DNA from: Aurantiochytrium sp. KH105
Taxonomy: Eukaryota > Sar > Bigyra > Thraustochytrida > Thraustochytriidae
Direction: 5' to 3'
Assembly: GCA_003116975.1 (NCBI GenBank)
Contig: BGKB01000075.1
Span: 64,780-128,779 of the forward strand
Length of the DNA stretch: 64,000 nt
How positions within the stretch are numbered: position 1 is the first letter of the stretch; each line of letters begins with the position of its first letter. Made by a program: the position numbers and the translations under genes. The notes below the pieces were generated by a model. It did not search any database. It saw only the letters and a list, made by a program, of their open reading frames with translations, and had not been told where the DNA came from. Positions 10,830 through 19,548 of this stretch are shown here, piece by piece.

Positions 10830-11348
10830 TTACAGCTTGGCGTCGAGATCGCCGTTGCTGCTGACAACGATGCCATCCTCATCCGCGACGAGGACATCGC
10901 CAGGTCTGAAGAGAACTCCGGCGAAACTGACGGGCACGTCGCGAACTCCGGAGCCACGTTTCTCCGTTTTACGCGGAATTGTGCTAATCGCTTTGACGCC
11001 AATGTCGACCTTGGCAATCGCGGCGCTGTCACGAATGCACCCATTTACAACAATACCTTGCCAGCCGTTCTTGGCAGCCTTGATTGCAATTTGGTCTCCT
11101 ACAAGAGCGCGCTGCATGGAGGCGCCGCCATCGATCACAAGCACTCGGCCCTTGCCATTTTCTGCAACGGCCTCTTTCACCTTGGAATTGTCCTCGAGGC
11201 ACTGCACCGTGCTGATGCGCCCACCAAAGGCGACGTGGCCGCCAAAGTCGCGCAGCAGGCCGCCCTGAGCGTACTGCAGTGCATCTTCAAGCTCGTCGCA
11301 GAGGTCTGCCGTCGCAGGAAGCGTGCCGCGTGTATCTGACCCTGCCAT
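10830..11348 (-). CDS. RraA-like / HMG-aldolase family protein
   Basis: A 172-residue protein of the RraA fold. This family includes regulators of RNase E, 4-hydroxy-4-methyl-2-oxoglutarate aldolases and oxaloacetate decarboxylases. The family motif G-D-x20-R-D is exact: GDQIAIKAAKNG..., twenty residues, then RD in VNGCIRD. VLVIDGGASMQRALVGD and PGDVLVADEDGIVV are also typical. Plants and algae carry such proteins. Bacterial RNase E regulation cannot be assumed here; a divalent-metal aldolase or decarboxylase role is more likely. The start at MAGSDTRGTL gives the usual family length. The frame stays open upstream, and an earlier ATG at 11432 would add 28 Arg-rich residues resembling a mitochondrial presequence. 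The gene is divergent from the PH protein that starts at 11718. Confidence 0.88.
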   Translation of the reverse strand: MAGSDTRGTLPATADLCDELEDALQYAQGGLLRDFGGHVAFGGRISTVQCLEDNSKVKEAVAENGKGRVLVIDGGASMQRALVGDQIAIKAAKNGWQGIVVNGCIRDSAAIAKVDIGVKAISTIPRKTEKRGSGVRDVPVSFAGVLFRPGDVLVADEDGIVVSSNGDLDAKL

Positions 11349-11717
11349 TGTGCGAGCGTGTCGGGGCCACCGCAGACGGGGCGCCGGCCAGCTGAGCGGG
11401 AGACTTTTCGCTCGCGTCGCGCCGCGAAGCATCAGCGTCGTGGGTCTGTCATTCTCGGACTCTTGCGCTTTACTTTTGCCGGGCCGTGCGCAGGATAACC
11501 GTAGTCTATTTTGGGGGCCTTCAAATGCACGCGATGCGATGCGATGTGATGCGCACGAAAACCAAAACTCCAGGCGGCCGGAGGCAGCGCGTGCAGAAGG
11601 CGCTCGCGAGGGCGGCCAGCGGAAAGGACGAGAGCACGTTCGCGAAGGCTCAGGAGCAGCGGCGACCCGCCAGGCTGCTCGCCTGCTTTGGCGTGACGCC
11701 GGCGCACGAGCGGCGAG
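11349..11717. promoter_or_regulatory. Divergent promoter region, RraA-like / PH protein
   Basis: 369 bases between two head-to-head starts. It contains imperfect GATGC direct repeats at about 11529-11551 and is otherwise GC-rich. No separate gene is supported. Part could encode an N-terminal targeting extension of the RraA-like gene. Confidence 0.45.
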
Positions 11718-13328
11718 ATGGAGGCAGTTGCGTGGCATCTCGCGGGCGACGAGAAGTGGACCTCGGTGTACCTTGTCTGCGGCGACGGCGTCCTGAGCGC
11801 GTTTGAGGAAGAGTCCGGGGAGCCCTCAATTCCGCTCAAGCTTGCAGGTCTCTCGTCGAATGAACTCGAGCTCGGGGGGACCGGAGAGGAAGGCTCTTGC
11901 GCAAGTGCCAGTCTTGGCCCCAACGATTCGGGAGCACCGACCAACTTTGGATTCTCGGTAACTAAAGGTGACGACGTTCGCCTCCGCTTTTGCGCTGCGA
12001 CCAAGCAGGATCTCATCAAATGGCGTAAGTCCATCAACGCCGAAGCTGCTAGCGCGAATACCGAGGAGTCAACCCCAGCACAAGCCAGCGCGTCGGAAAC
12101 TTCTGCTGCTGCGCCAGCACCGGCGCCGTTGCCTATGCCGGCGCCTGCTCCATCTGCAGAGTCTTTACAAGCAGAAGCAGGGGGCGTAGACGCCAAACCA
12201 GGCCTTCATCGAAGCGACGATGAAGCTGACAGCCATCGATCTGCGCAAGACGAAGACTCGCAAGGGATCGAGGGCGATCGTAGCGAGGACGACGAGAAAG
12301 AGGAGGAATCAGAAAATGCTGATGAACAACGTCCGAGCGGAAAGGACCTTGACCCTTTTTACAATGCAGACGCGGCAGGAGATAAAACCGAGACGAAGCA
12401 TGGAATCGAGGATGAAGCCATTCGAGCTGCTCCTGGCGAGGTTCCGATGAGTGAAAAGGGAGTCCAAGGGTCTGGCGAGAGACCGCAGTTGGAGGCTGAT
12501 GATGAGGGCATCGACAGCCGCACAAATTCTGTGAAACTTGCGAAGGATGACAAGGGTTCTCATTCTGCCAGTATTCCCCCATATGTGGAACCTGTTTCGA
12601 TTGGGAGTCAGGATCCGAACGGTATTCAGACGATTGTGATCCACTTTGAGGACACAGAGGTACACATTTCATTTCGCAACCAGCGCGATGTAGACCGCGT
12701 CACGGTGACAGAGCTCAAGGGGAGTCTCTGTATGAAGCTTAACGCCGAGCCAGACTGCGAGCAGTTCTTGCGACCCAGCGAGCTCGACCTTTTGCTTGGA
12801 GCTGCTGTCCTGCGGGAATACTGGAGCGGGCGCGATTTTGGGCTGCGAGGAGGCTTGCATCTCGATGCGAAGGAACGAAGTAAAATCGGGATGGGTGCGG
12901 TGCCAGGCCCCATGAGTAATGCGCGCCTTGTCGCCCAGCTCAAGATCGGGGCACGAGTCGTTCCTGTGCACTTGAGGGACGGTGAAAAGCCCGAGGATGT
13001 TGCCGAGGGCCTCGCGGAGAGGCTTGGTCTCGACGCTAGTCGGCAATCGTCTCTTCTTTTGGAAATTTACCGGCAAATGAGTGAGCGTGTGTCTTCGGAA
13101 AATGCAAGCTTACGCAATCAGGTTGGAGAACTCTTGCATCGAGCCAAGGCGCGGCGCGCTGGTGGTCTGAGCGGGCAAGTATCGCAAAGCTCGCAGGAGT
13201 CTTACGAGGCATTACTGGATCGCGCTGCGCAGCGAATTGAAGCTCTTGAAAAGGACAAGAAACAGCTCTCGGATCAAGTTTTTGAATTACGCCTGGTTAA
13301 CGCGGAGCGTCTTGCAAGTCTTCATTAG
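11718..13328 (+). CDS. PH-domain-like protein with acidic linker and C-terminal coiled coil
   Basis: A 536-residue protein I cannot name. Residues 1-110 read as a PH domain: an initial W..VYLVCGDGVLSAF strand pair, later VRLRFCAATKQDLIKWRKSI as the last strand and helix. There follows an Ala/Pro then strongly acidic low-complexity linker (about 110-290). A second folded region runs from about 300 to 430. Its end, VPVHLRDGEKPEDVAEGLAE, resembles the short beta-grasp-like PFU-type segment seen in protist cytoskeletal proteins. The last ~80 residues are coiled coil. Likely a membrane- or cytoskeleton-associated adaptor, which is inference. It converges with the coiled-coil gene ending at 13508. 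Confidence 0.8.
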   Translation: MEAVAWHLAGDEKWTSVYLVCGDGVLSAFEEESGEPSIPLKLAGLSSNELELGGTGEEGSCASASLGPNDSGAPTNFGFSVTKGDDVRLRFCAATKQDLIKWRKSINAEAASANTEESTPAQASASETSAAAPAPAPLPMPAPAPSAESLQAEAGGVDAKPGLHRSDDEADSHRSAQDEDSQGIEGDRSEDDEKEEESENADEQRPSGKDLDPFYNADAAGDKTETKHGIEDEAIRAAPGEVPMSEKGVQGSGERPQLEADDEGIDSRTNSVKLAKDDKGSHSASIPPYVEPVSIGSQDPNGIQTIVIHFEDTEVHISFRNQRDVDRVTVTELKGSLCMKLNAEPDCEQFLRPSELDLLLGAAVLREYWSGRDFGLRGGLHLDAKERSKIGMGAVPGPMSNARLVAQLKIGARVVPVHLRDGEKPEDVAEGLAERLGLDASRQSSLLLEIYRQMSERVSSENASLRNQVGELLHRAKARRAGGLSGQVSQSSQESYEALLDRAAQRIEALEKDKKQLSDQVFELRLVNAERLASLH

Positions 13329-13507
13329 CAAATCCTCAAACCGAATTTCCAAAATTTGTAGTAAAGTTGCGTGTCCCTTGACAACTCCGTGTCTCAGTTC
13401 GTGCTAACGCCTTTTCGGCTCCCATTTTACAAGTGTAGTTGGAAGTAAACACAAACAAACATGAAATCATCCGGTTGCGCTGCACGGTCGTGCGTGCAGA
13501 GTATCTT

Positions 13508-15007
13508 TTACATGGATTCCAGGAGGAAGGAGAGGCCAAAGTCGTTCCCTTTGTTTGAACCAGCAAGGCCTGAAGGGTTTTTATCAGGATTTAGTGGCGA
13601 TGTAGCTTGGGGGCTTGACGGTGACAAGCCTGCTGCGATAGGGCTAGCCCCTTCCGTTCCGCTTTGGCCTATTCGTGCACCCAAAGGCTGTTCTGATGCT
13701 GTCTGTGGAAAGAGCTGATCTTGGAGCACCGCAAAAACTTGATCCTGCTCAAGAAGGCGTTCGAGCACCTTGCGGCGGTCAAGAGCCGTGAACTGGGCGT
13801 GTTGGATGATATGAGCTTCCCGCGCCTGAAGGTCGAGCGACTGCTCGGTGTGGGTCGCTGGGGAATCCGGGATGGCCTTTTTCGACTGCGCGCGCTTGGC
13901 GCGATCTCTGCGTCGCAATATATCTTTTTTGACATCCTCGACACACTTGGCAAAAAGAACCTGGAGGTCCGAACGCTCTGTGCGCTCAAGGACAATCTGC
14001 GCGCGCAGATCTCGAAGCTGCTCTTTCTCACGGCCAAGTTGCTCCCGGAGCTGTCGGATTTGGCGCTTGGCCTGCCCGCTCGCCGCAAGTGCTTCTACGC
14101 TTGGCTTCGACCTATTGTCGAGATGCCCGTGCGAATTATTGCTGTTGTTATTGTTATTGTCGCTCATGACCAGCTCTTCAGTGCCAAAGATGCCCTTTTC
14201 TTCATCAAAGAGACTCTTTTGTGAACCAGACCGCTCGTAGGAAGGCGTATTGTAGAACCCTGCGCTTGACTTCGAATGCGTGTTGGTGCGGTCCCCGGGT
14301 CCCGAGGAGCGCGCAAGATGGTCCTGCGATTGGCTATTACGAATGGGCGGAGCAAGCTGAGAACGCGCAGGTGACGGCCCAGCCTCGATGGCGAGCATTT
14401 GCGTTGAAACACGGTTGCCTGAAGCGTCGACGCCAAGGTGCATTTCGAGCTCTGTTCGCAGCAGCTTGTTTTGTCTTTTCGCAGACTTGAGCTGGTTCTC
14501 GAGCCATACGCGGTCTTCATCGACAGAATCGAGTTTTTCCTCCATGAATTTGATTTCCTTCTTCATGGAAGTAGCATAGGCATCGAGGCGAAGGGCTTCT
14601 TTGCGAAACCAGTCGCGTTCCTGCGTGAGTTGCTTAATTTTTTCATCGCGCTGAAGCTCTAGCTCTGCATTTTGTACCTTTGTGCGCAATTCTTGGAGCT
14701 CCTTTTGCACATTGTACATGTGGGCACGATAGGCGGATAAGAACTCGGTCTCTTGTTTCTTGAGAACGTCCGATACCTTGTCTGAAAGTGAGCCGACGAC
14801 GCTGCTGAGCTGATGGTGAAGGTCCTGCACTCTGCCCATGCCACCGACGGTGGCAACAAGAGCTTGTCGCGCCTCTGTTGCAGCCATGTTGATGGTGGTG
14901 TCATCGCCGTCATTGCCTCGCAAAGAGGTGATAAAGGTGTCTTTGTTGAGATCCAAATTGCTCCCGGACGAGGCCATGACCGCGTTATTTTCCTCACCTT
15001 CTCCCAT
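13508..15007 (-). CDS. Coiled-coil protein of unknown function
   Basis: 499 residues, predominantly coiled coil. After a polar N-terminus, residues 60-200 form a continuous helix. Within it lies a distinctive block at about 130-189 with anchors ERDWFRKEALRLDAY, DEDRVWLENQLKSAKRQNK and LLRTELE. The Trp/Phe positions suggest a conserved functional segment rather than generic coil. A Ser/Asn-rich linker (NNNNNSNNSHG) precedes a second coiled coil (about 310-380). The C-terminus is Ser/Pro-rich. Such blocks occur in centriolar and ciliary coiled-coil proteins, but I do not recognise the family securely. The gene is head-to-head with the ARF-like GTPase gene, across 145 bases. Confidence 0.8.
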   Translation of the reverse strand: MGEGEENNAVMASSGSNLDLNKDTFITSLRGNDGDDTTINMAATEARQALVATVGGMGRVQDLHHQLSSVVGSLSDKVSDVLKKQETEFLSAYRAHMYNVQKELQELRTKVQNAELELQRDEKIKQLTQERDWFRKEALRLDAYATSMKKEIKFMEEKLDSVDEDRVWLENQLKSAKRQNKLLRTELEMHLGVDASGNRVSTQMLAIEAGPSPARSQLAPPIRNSQSQDHLARSSGPGDRTNTHSKSSAGFYNTPSYERSGSQKSLFDEEKGIFGTEELVMSDNNNNNSNNSHGHLDNRSKPSVEALAASGQAKRQIRQLREQLGREKEQLRDLRAQIVLERTERSDLQVLFAKCVEDVKKDILRRRDRAKRAQSKKAIPDSPATHTEQSLDLQAREAHIIQHAQFTALDRRKVLERLLEQDQVFAVLQDQLFPQTASEQPLGARIGQSGTEGASPIAAGLSPSSPQATSPLNPDKNPSGLAGSNKGNDFGLSFLLESM

Positions 15008-15044
15008 TTTGAGCTGTCGCTCGTTCGCGAATCGGCCAAGCAGA

Positions 15045-15101
15045 TAGCTAGCTAGTTAGCTAGCCAGCCAGCCAGCGAGCGAGCCAGCCAGCCAGCGAGC
15101 C
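15045..15101. repeat. Tetranucleotide repeat (TAGC/CAGC/GAGC)n
   Basis: A run of related four-base units, first TAGC, then CCAG/CGAG, in the short gap between divergent starts at 15007 and 15153. It is microsatellite-like and may vary in length between strains. Confidence 0.8.
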
Positions 15102-15152
15102 TGTCTCGACGCGCGCCCTTTTCTCGTTCAGATCGTCTCACGCGCTGCGATA

Positions 15153-17065
15153 ATGACAGGAGCCGCCAGCCCTTTGTTTTCCTGCTTTGGCCGGGCGAAC
15201 GATCCGTCCCTTGCGGACGACCTTGTGCGCGTTGTTGATGGCGAGCACGTCTATGAGGAGGAGCACAAGAGCAAGTGGTCACCTCGCCGGTGCGTACCCA
15301 TTCACGACGCCCATTGTAGAAATAGGGTAGAATGTCATTAGTCATTCTTTAGGCTCAGAGAGGTAGGTCACCTGTGTGATCGTGAGGCAAGTTTTCAGAG
15401 ATCCGTTGGACCCATTGATAGACCTGTTATGTACGTAGTAGTAGTATTGGGCGCTCTCGATGGGACGAACGCAAGGCAGCCAAGTCACAGACAGTCTATA
15501 ATTGGGCTTGCGGGCGTGTTTTGCTCGCACGCAACCGGACCGCGTTTGCGTGTATCGCCCAGCGGACAGCGGTGTACGGCACAGCACGCTCGTGAGGCAC
15601 GGTGAGACGAGGTCTCTGCAAATGGTGCGCCAAGCATCATCTTTTCGTACGAAGCGGGCGTCCACCACATCAACGGCGGCTAGCGTGCAGTTCGCTGACG
15701 AAGAGGATGGGCCTGCAGAGGAAGACGTTTCTTCGCGCATGGAAAAGGGTCTTTTGAGCCACGAGGAGTCGCGCAAGGCAAGGGGTCAGCAGGGTTATAC
15801 AAAGGAAGAAACGAGGATTGCCGGGCTCTCCGGACGCTGCAGTGAGTCCGCGTACGCAGCAAGACTTCACTGCGAGAGTCTTTGCGATGTGACGGCATGG
15901 CGTTCTCTTGACAGACTTGTCTTTGCATTTCGTTCGACGCAGTATCAGGACCTTGTTATTTCTCTCGTGTCGCTTGTCATGACGTGGAGGCTCGGTAATC
16001 AGTACGAACGAAAGGATGTCCAGATCCCCGTTGTTTCGATGCTCATTAGCTGTAAGTTGGCGCAATGAACTTGTTTCCGAGTAGGAGGCGAAGAGAAAGG
16101 AGGTAGAAGAAAGAGGGGAAACCTCCTATCGTTTTCCTCTTTATTTTCTTCTTTTCCTTCTTCATCTTCTCCGTCTTCTTTATGTTCGTAAACTGACTTG
16201 GGTTTAATTTAAATACATGTGTGTAGTACTGAGCGTACCCGTGCCTCTGGCGGGAATTTCAGCGAGTTTCGGTCTTCGACAGTTGACTATTCAAGCTGTT
16301 GCGATCTTTGCAGTGTTTACCAAGCTCGTATACTCGAGTCTTTTGCTTTGGTATCTGCAAGAGAACACGAGCGTAGGCCCAGAGGTGATTTTTCCAGAAA
16401 CGGTGCTTGCAGCGCTGCGAATTGCAATCGGGCTTCTCATCGTTCTGTTTGGGACTCTTGCAAGCAACAAGATTGCGCGCATGAAGCGACAACGTAAAAC
16501 GGTGTTGCTCATCGGTCTCGATGGGCATGGCAAGTCTCTTTTGGTAGATACTGCGCTGTCGAGCAAGGCAAGTCGTGGGGGGCGCAAGGGTGCGCTGTCG
16601 CGAGGCGAATGGGAGATCAACCCAACCGCAGGACTGCGCATGCACGAGCTACGCAAGTTTGACTCGTTTTGGAGAATATGGGACATGTCCGGGAACGGCC
16701 GTGGACGTGCGCTTTGGCCCTTTTATTATGGAAGCGTGGACGCGATCTTTTTCGTGATTGACGCCTCGGACCTCACGCGCTTGGGTGTGGCGAAGCGGGA
16801 GTTTTTGCGCATGGCGGAGCACGCCGATGTTCGTCGTAAGGCGCCGGCGCTTGTTATTATTCTCAACAAGACGGACTTGCCCGAGACGGGACGCAGCGGA
16901 GAGCCGTCGCGAATCACGAGTTCGCAGATCCGGGAGCTCTTGCGTTTCGATACCCTTTCTAAACACTTTAAGCTGCACGTGCAGTCTGCCTCCGCGCTGC
17001 AAGGCTTCGGTATGGACGACGCTCTTCAGTGGCTCACGAATCACCTCGTCCCGATGGGCCACTAA
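15153..17065 (+). CDS. ARF-like small GTPase with N-terminal membrane segments (three exons)
   Basis: Proposed exons are 15153-15289, 15612-16051 and 16227-17065, giving 471 residues. The second intron (GTAAGT...GTGTAG, 175 nt, pyrimidine-rich end) keeps frame exactly and is well supported. The first intron (GTGCGT donor) is less certain: acceptors at 15569, 15584, 15596 and 15611 all keep frame. The C-terminal half is an ARF-family G domain: P-loop GLDGHGKS (about 285), WDMSGNG as G3, NKTD as G4, then SASAL. The stretch DMSGNGRGRALWPFYY recalls ARL6/BBS3, but the usual Q of the G3 motif is N. Upstream are about four hydrophobic stretches (for example LTIQAVAIFAVFTKLVYSSL and LRIAIGLLIVLFGTLAS). 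ARLs normally have only an amphipathic helix. SRP receptor beta has one membrane segment, but its G3 differs. AATAAA follows at 17098. Confidence 0.75.
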
Positions 17066-18490
17066 CCAACTCGAACCAAGAAAGCCTTGCCTGAACCAAT
17101 AAAATCTTCCCTGTCCTTTTAGAATGTAGTAGACTAGACGCGGACCAGACTTTGTGACAACTTCGAGTCTGGCTGGCAGCTCTTCTCTGCTCAGCTTTTG
17201 ATTTTTTGCCTTGGGTATAGATAGCAGTAGGCCTATGCAAAAGAAAAGGGTGTGTGTTTGTTTGCGTGTGCGTGTGCGTTTGCGTGTGCGTAGAGGGGTG
17301 GGGGCGGGCAGAATGTAGATGACGTGATTTGAGCGCACACCCACGTGCACAATCAATCAACAAGCATCCAGCAAGTGCTATGGGACGGAATTTCGAGTGG
17401 CGACGACAAAATGGCAGAGACTTCCTTTGCACTCACCATCGGCTCCAGCCGCGCGTCGCCGGCATGTCGTCAGTCGATCAACAGAAAGGGAAAACGAAGA
17501 AAAGGCCACCCATCCATCCACCCACCCTCCCGCCCACGGCAATCGACCAACGCAGCGTGCAGTGACGAACTGCACACAAAGGCGAGCCTCTCCCACTCCG
17601 CAGACCCACGCAGAGCCAGCGTTCTCACGTCAAAATACCACCGTTTGAGCTCACTCGCTCACCCGCTCACACAAGCACCGTCACTCAAATCAAAATCTAC
17701 TGCGTCCCACGCAAACAAACAAACAAACTCGCCCGACAAGCGAAGCGAGGCGAGGCGCATCCCGTCTCCTCTCCCCGCTCGACTCGGCTCGACTCGGACC
17801 GAAGGCCGCGAGAGGCCATCCGCGAGACCTGGCAGCTGCAGGCAGACCAGGACCGCGCGGCCCCGCCATGCTCCCGCGCGGCCTGCGCCGCCGCCGCTGC
17901 GACCGAGGCGGACCTCGCCGCGCGCGCACACGCCCCGCACACACCCCTCCCGCAGCACACACCCCCTCCGTCATCGGCGCGCGCGCGTCGCCCGGGGGGC
18001 CCTCGGTGACGGCCGTCTGGAGGTGGCCAGCTCAGGGAGCTGCGGTTCCGCTGCCCCTCGCGCCTCTGGGGAGCGCGCGGGTGCGGGTCGGTATGGTTGC
18101 TCAGTGGAAGAGACCCCGCAGCGTATCTGTATCTTTGAGCATTGTATCGAACAGGTCATAAGAATGATCCCGCAGCCGCCTCAACTGCGATATCGACAAC
18201 CTAAATTTCGACGTTACGAGCTCAGTGGAGGAATTAGACAGTGGAGTGCCACCGGGCGTGTCGCTGCGGGAGAGTGCAGGCGGTACAGCCCGTCCAAAGC
18301 GTTGGCTTGAGTACACTAAAAAGCACAGTGGAGGAAAGTGGTGCGGGCTCCTTCGCTGCGGAGGATTGCTCTCTGGCCTCCACTGAGAGCAAATCATTCT
18401 CCCGCGTCCACGTCGGGCAGACCCACTTCGATCTACTTGTAAAGACCGCCGACTTCAAGTACTTCGCCGCCGTCTACTTTTCTCGCCACC
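17066..18490. other. Intergenic region and cofilin upstream sequence
   Basis: About 1.4 kb without a convincing gene. It holds the ARL poly(A) signal AATAAA (17098-17103), a GT/GCGTGT-rich purine-pyrimidine stretch (17251-17291) and a very GC-rich segment (17750-18100). The last ~60 bases are probably the cofilin 5' leader, ending in a good start context (CGCCACCATGG). Open frames through 17345-18310 are low-complexity and carry no recognisable domain. Confidence 0.5.
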
Positions 18491-19548
18491 ATGGTACGTT
18501 GTCCTCGGCCTTGTGCTGTCACGCTCTGCCGGCCCCGGGCGAGCGCCCGCCGCTCGTGCGCGAGCCCAGGTCTGCGCCGGAGCGAGCGAGGGAGCTCGCG
18601 AGCGCGGGTGTGCGATGCAGGCACGCTTACCAGGTGAATGAATATCCAGGCGGGCAGGCTGGCAGCGCGGCAGCGCCAGCCGGCTTCTCTCTCGCCCTCT
18701 TGTGCAGAGCGCGCGTGAAGTGCTGTTGGTTTACCCTCTGCATACTCGGGCCCGCCTCTGGATCACGCTCTTTTGCGTGCGTCGCGCTGCGCGCGGGCTC
18801 GGTCTCGCTCCCTTCTGTCTCGCTCAGTCGGAGCAGAATAATCCGTCCCTGAGACTCGATGTGCATTCGCCTCCTATGACTATAGGCTGCGGAAGCTTCG
18901 TTCGTCATGTATGTTGTCTGTGGCTCGTTCGCACGTTGACAGGCGGACGACGACGACGCCGGCGACAAGAAAAGAAAAGAGGGTCGGGAGCGAGACGTGC
19001 ATGGAGAGCGGGAAATCTGGGTTGCCTTGCGTTGGACGTGTTTCGATGGACTGACAAACTTACCTTTTTGTTTTATCGCTTATTGTCTGTGATTGACTTT
19101 CGCGATCACTGCGCAGTCGGGCATCACCGCTGAGGAGAATTGCGTTACGGAGTTCAACAAGTTCAAGCTCCAGAACAGCCACAAGGACGCGAAGCGCCGC
19201 TACCTTGTCTTCCGCATCGTCGGCGAGAAGATCGAGCTCACCGAGGAAGGCCCGGAGGACAAGACGTGGGAGGACTTTATCGAGGAGCTTTCTAAAGATG
19301 AGAAGGACGGCGCCTACGGTCTCTTTGACTTCCACACCGAGGGCCCGGACGGCCGCATTCTGCAGAAGATTATTTTCGTTGCGTGGACCCCCGACTCCCT
19401 CCCCATTAAGGCCAAGATGCTTTACGGCTCCTCGCGTGAGTCTTTCAAGTCCGAGCTTGGCTCAGGCATTGCCTACGTGATCCAGGCTACCGACGTGTCT
19501 GATGTCGACGAGGGCGAAGTCACGGAGATGGTTGTCAAGGGCCGCTAA
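18491..19548 (+). CDS. ADF/cofilin, actin-depolymerising factor (two exons)
   Basis: A 144-residue single ADF-H domain protein that severs and depolymerises actin filaments. The first coding exon is only the ATG (18491-18493, context CCACCATGG). Donor GTACGT follows at once and a 623-nt phase-0 intron ends at GCGCAG (19116). Exon 2 is 19117-19548. Splicing yields MSGITAEENCVTEF, the standard cofilin start with Ser at position 2, the residue inhibited by LIM-kinase-type phosphorylation in animals. Reading exon 2 alone from the ATG at 19093 would give an aberrant MTFAITAQ start. Family marks are KRRYLVFRI, YGLFDF, KIIFVAWTPD and the actin-binding helix KAKMLYGSSRESFKSEL. The length is exactly as expected. 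Confidence 0.93.

Noticed and set aside
15045-15101. Regularly spaced repeats resembling a CRISPR array
   Set aside because: Four-base microsatellite units without spacers, in a eukaryotic genome.
15842-15942. Possible extra 101-nt intron in the ARL gene (GTGAGT ... GACGCAG)
   Set aside because: Good-looking sites, but removal shifts the frame and destroys the downstream membrane segment.
17345-18310. 321-codon ORF upstream of cofilin
   Set aside because: Ser/Arg/Pro/His low complexity throughout, no domain and no codon signature.
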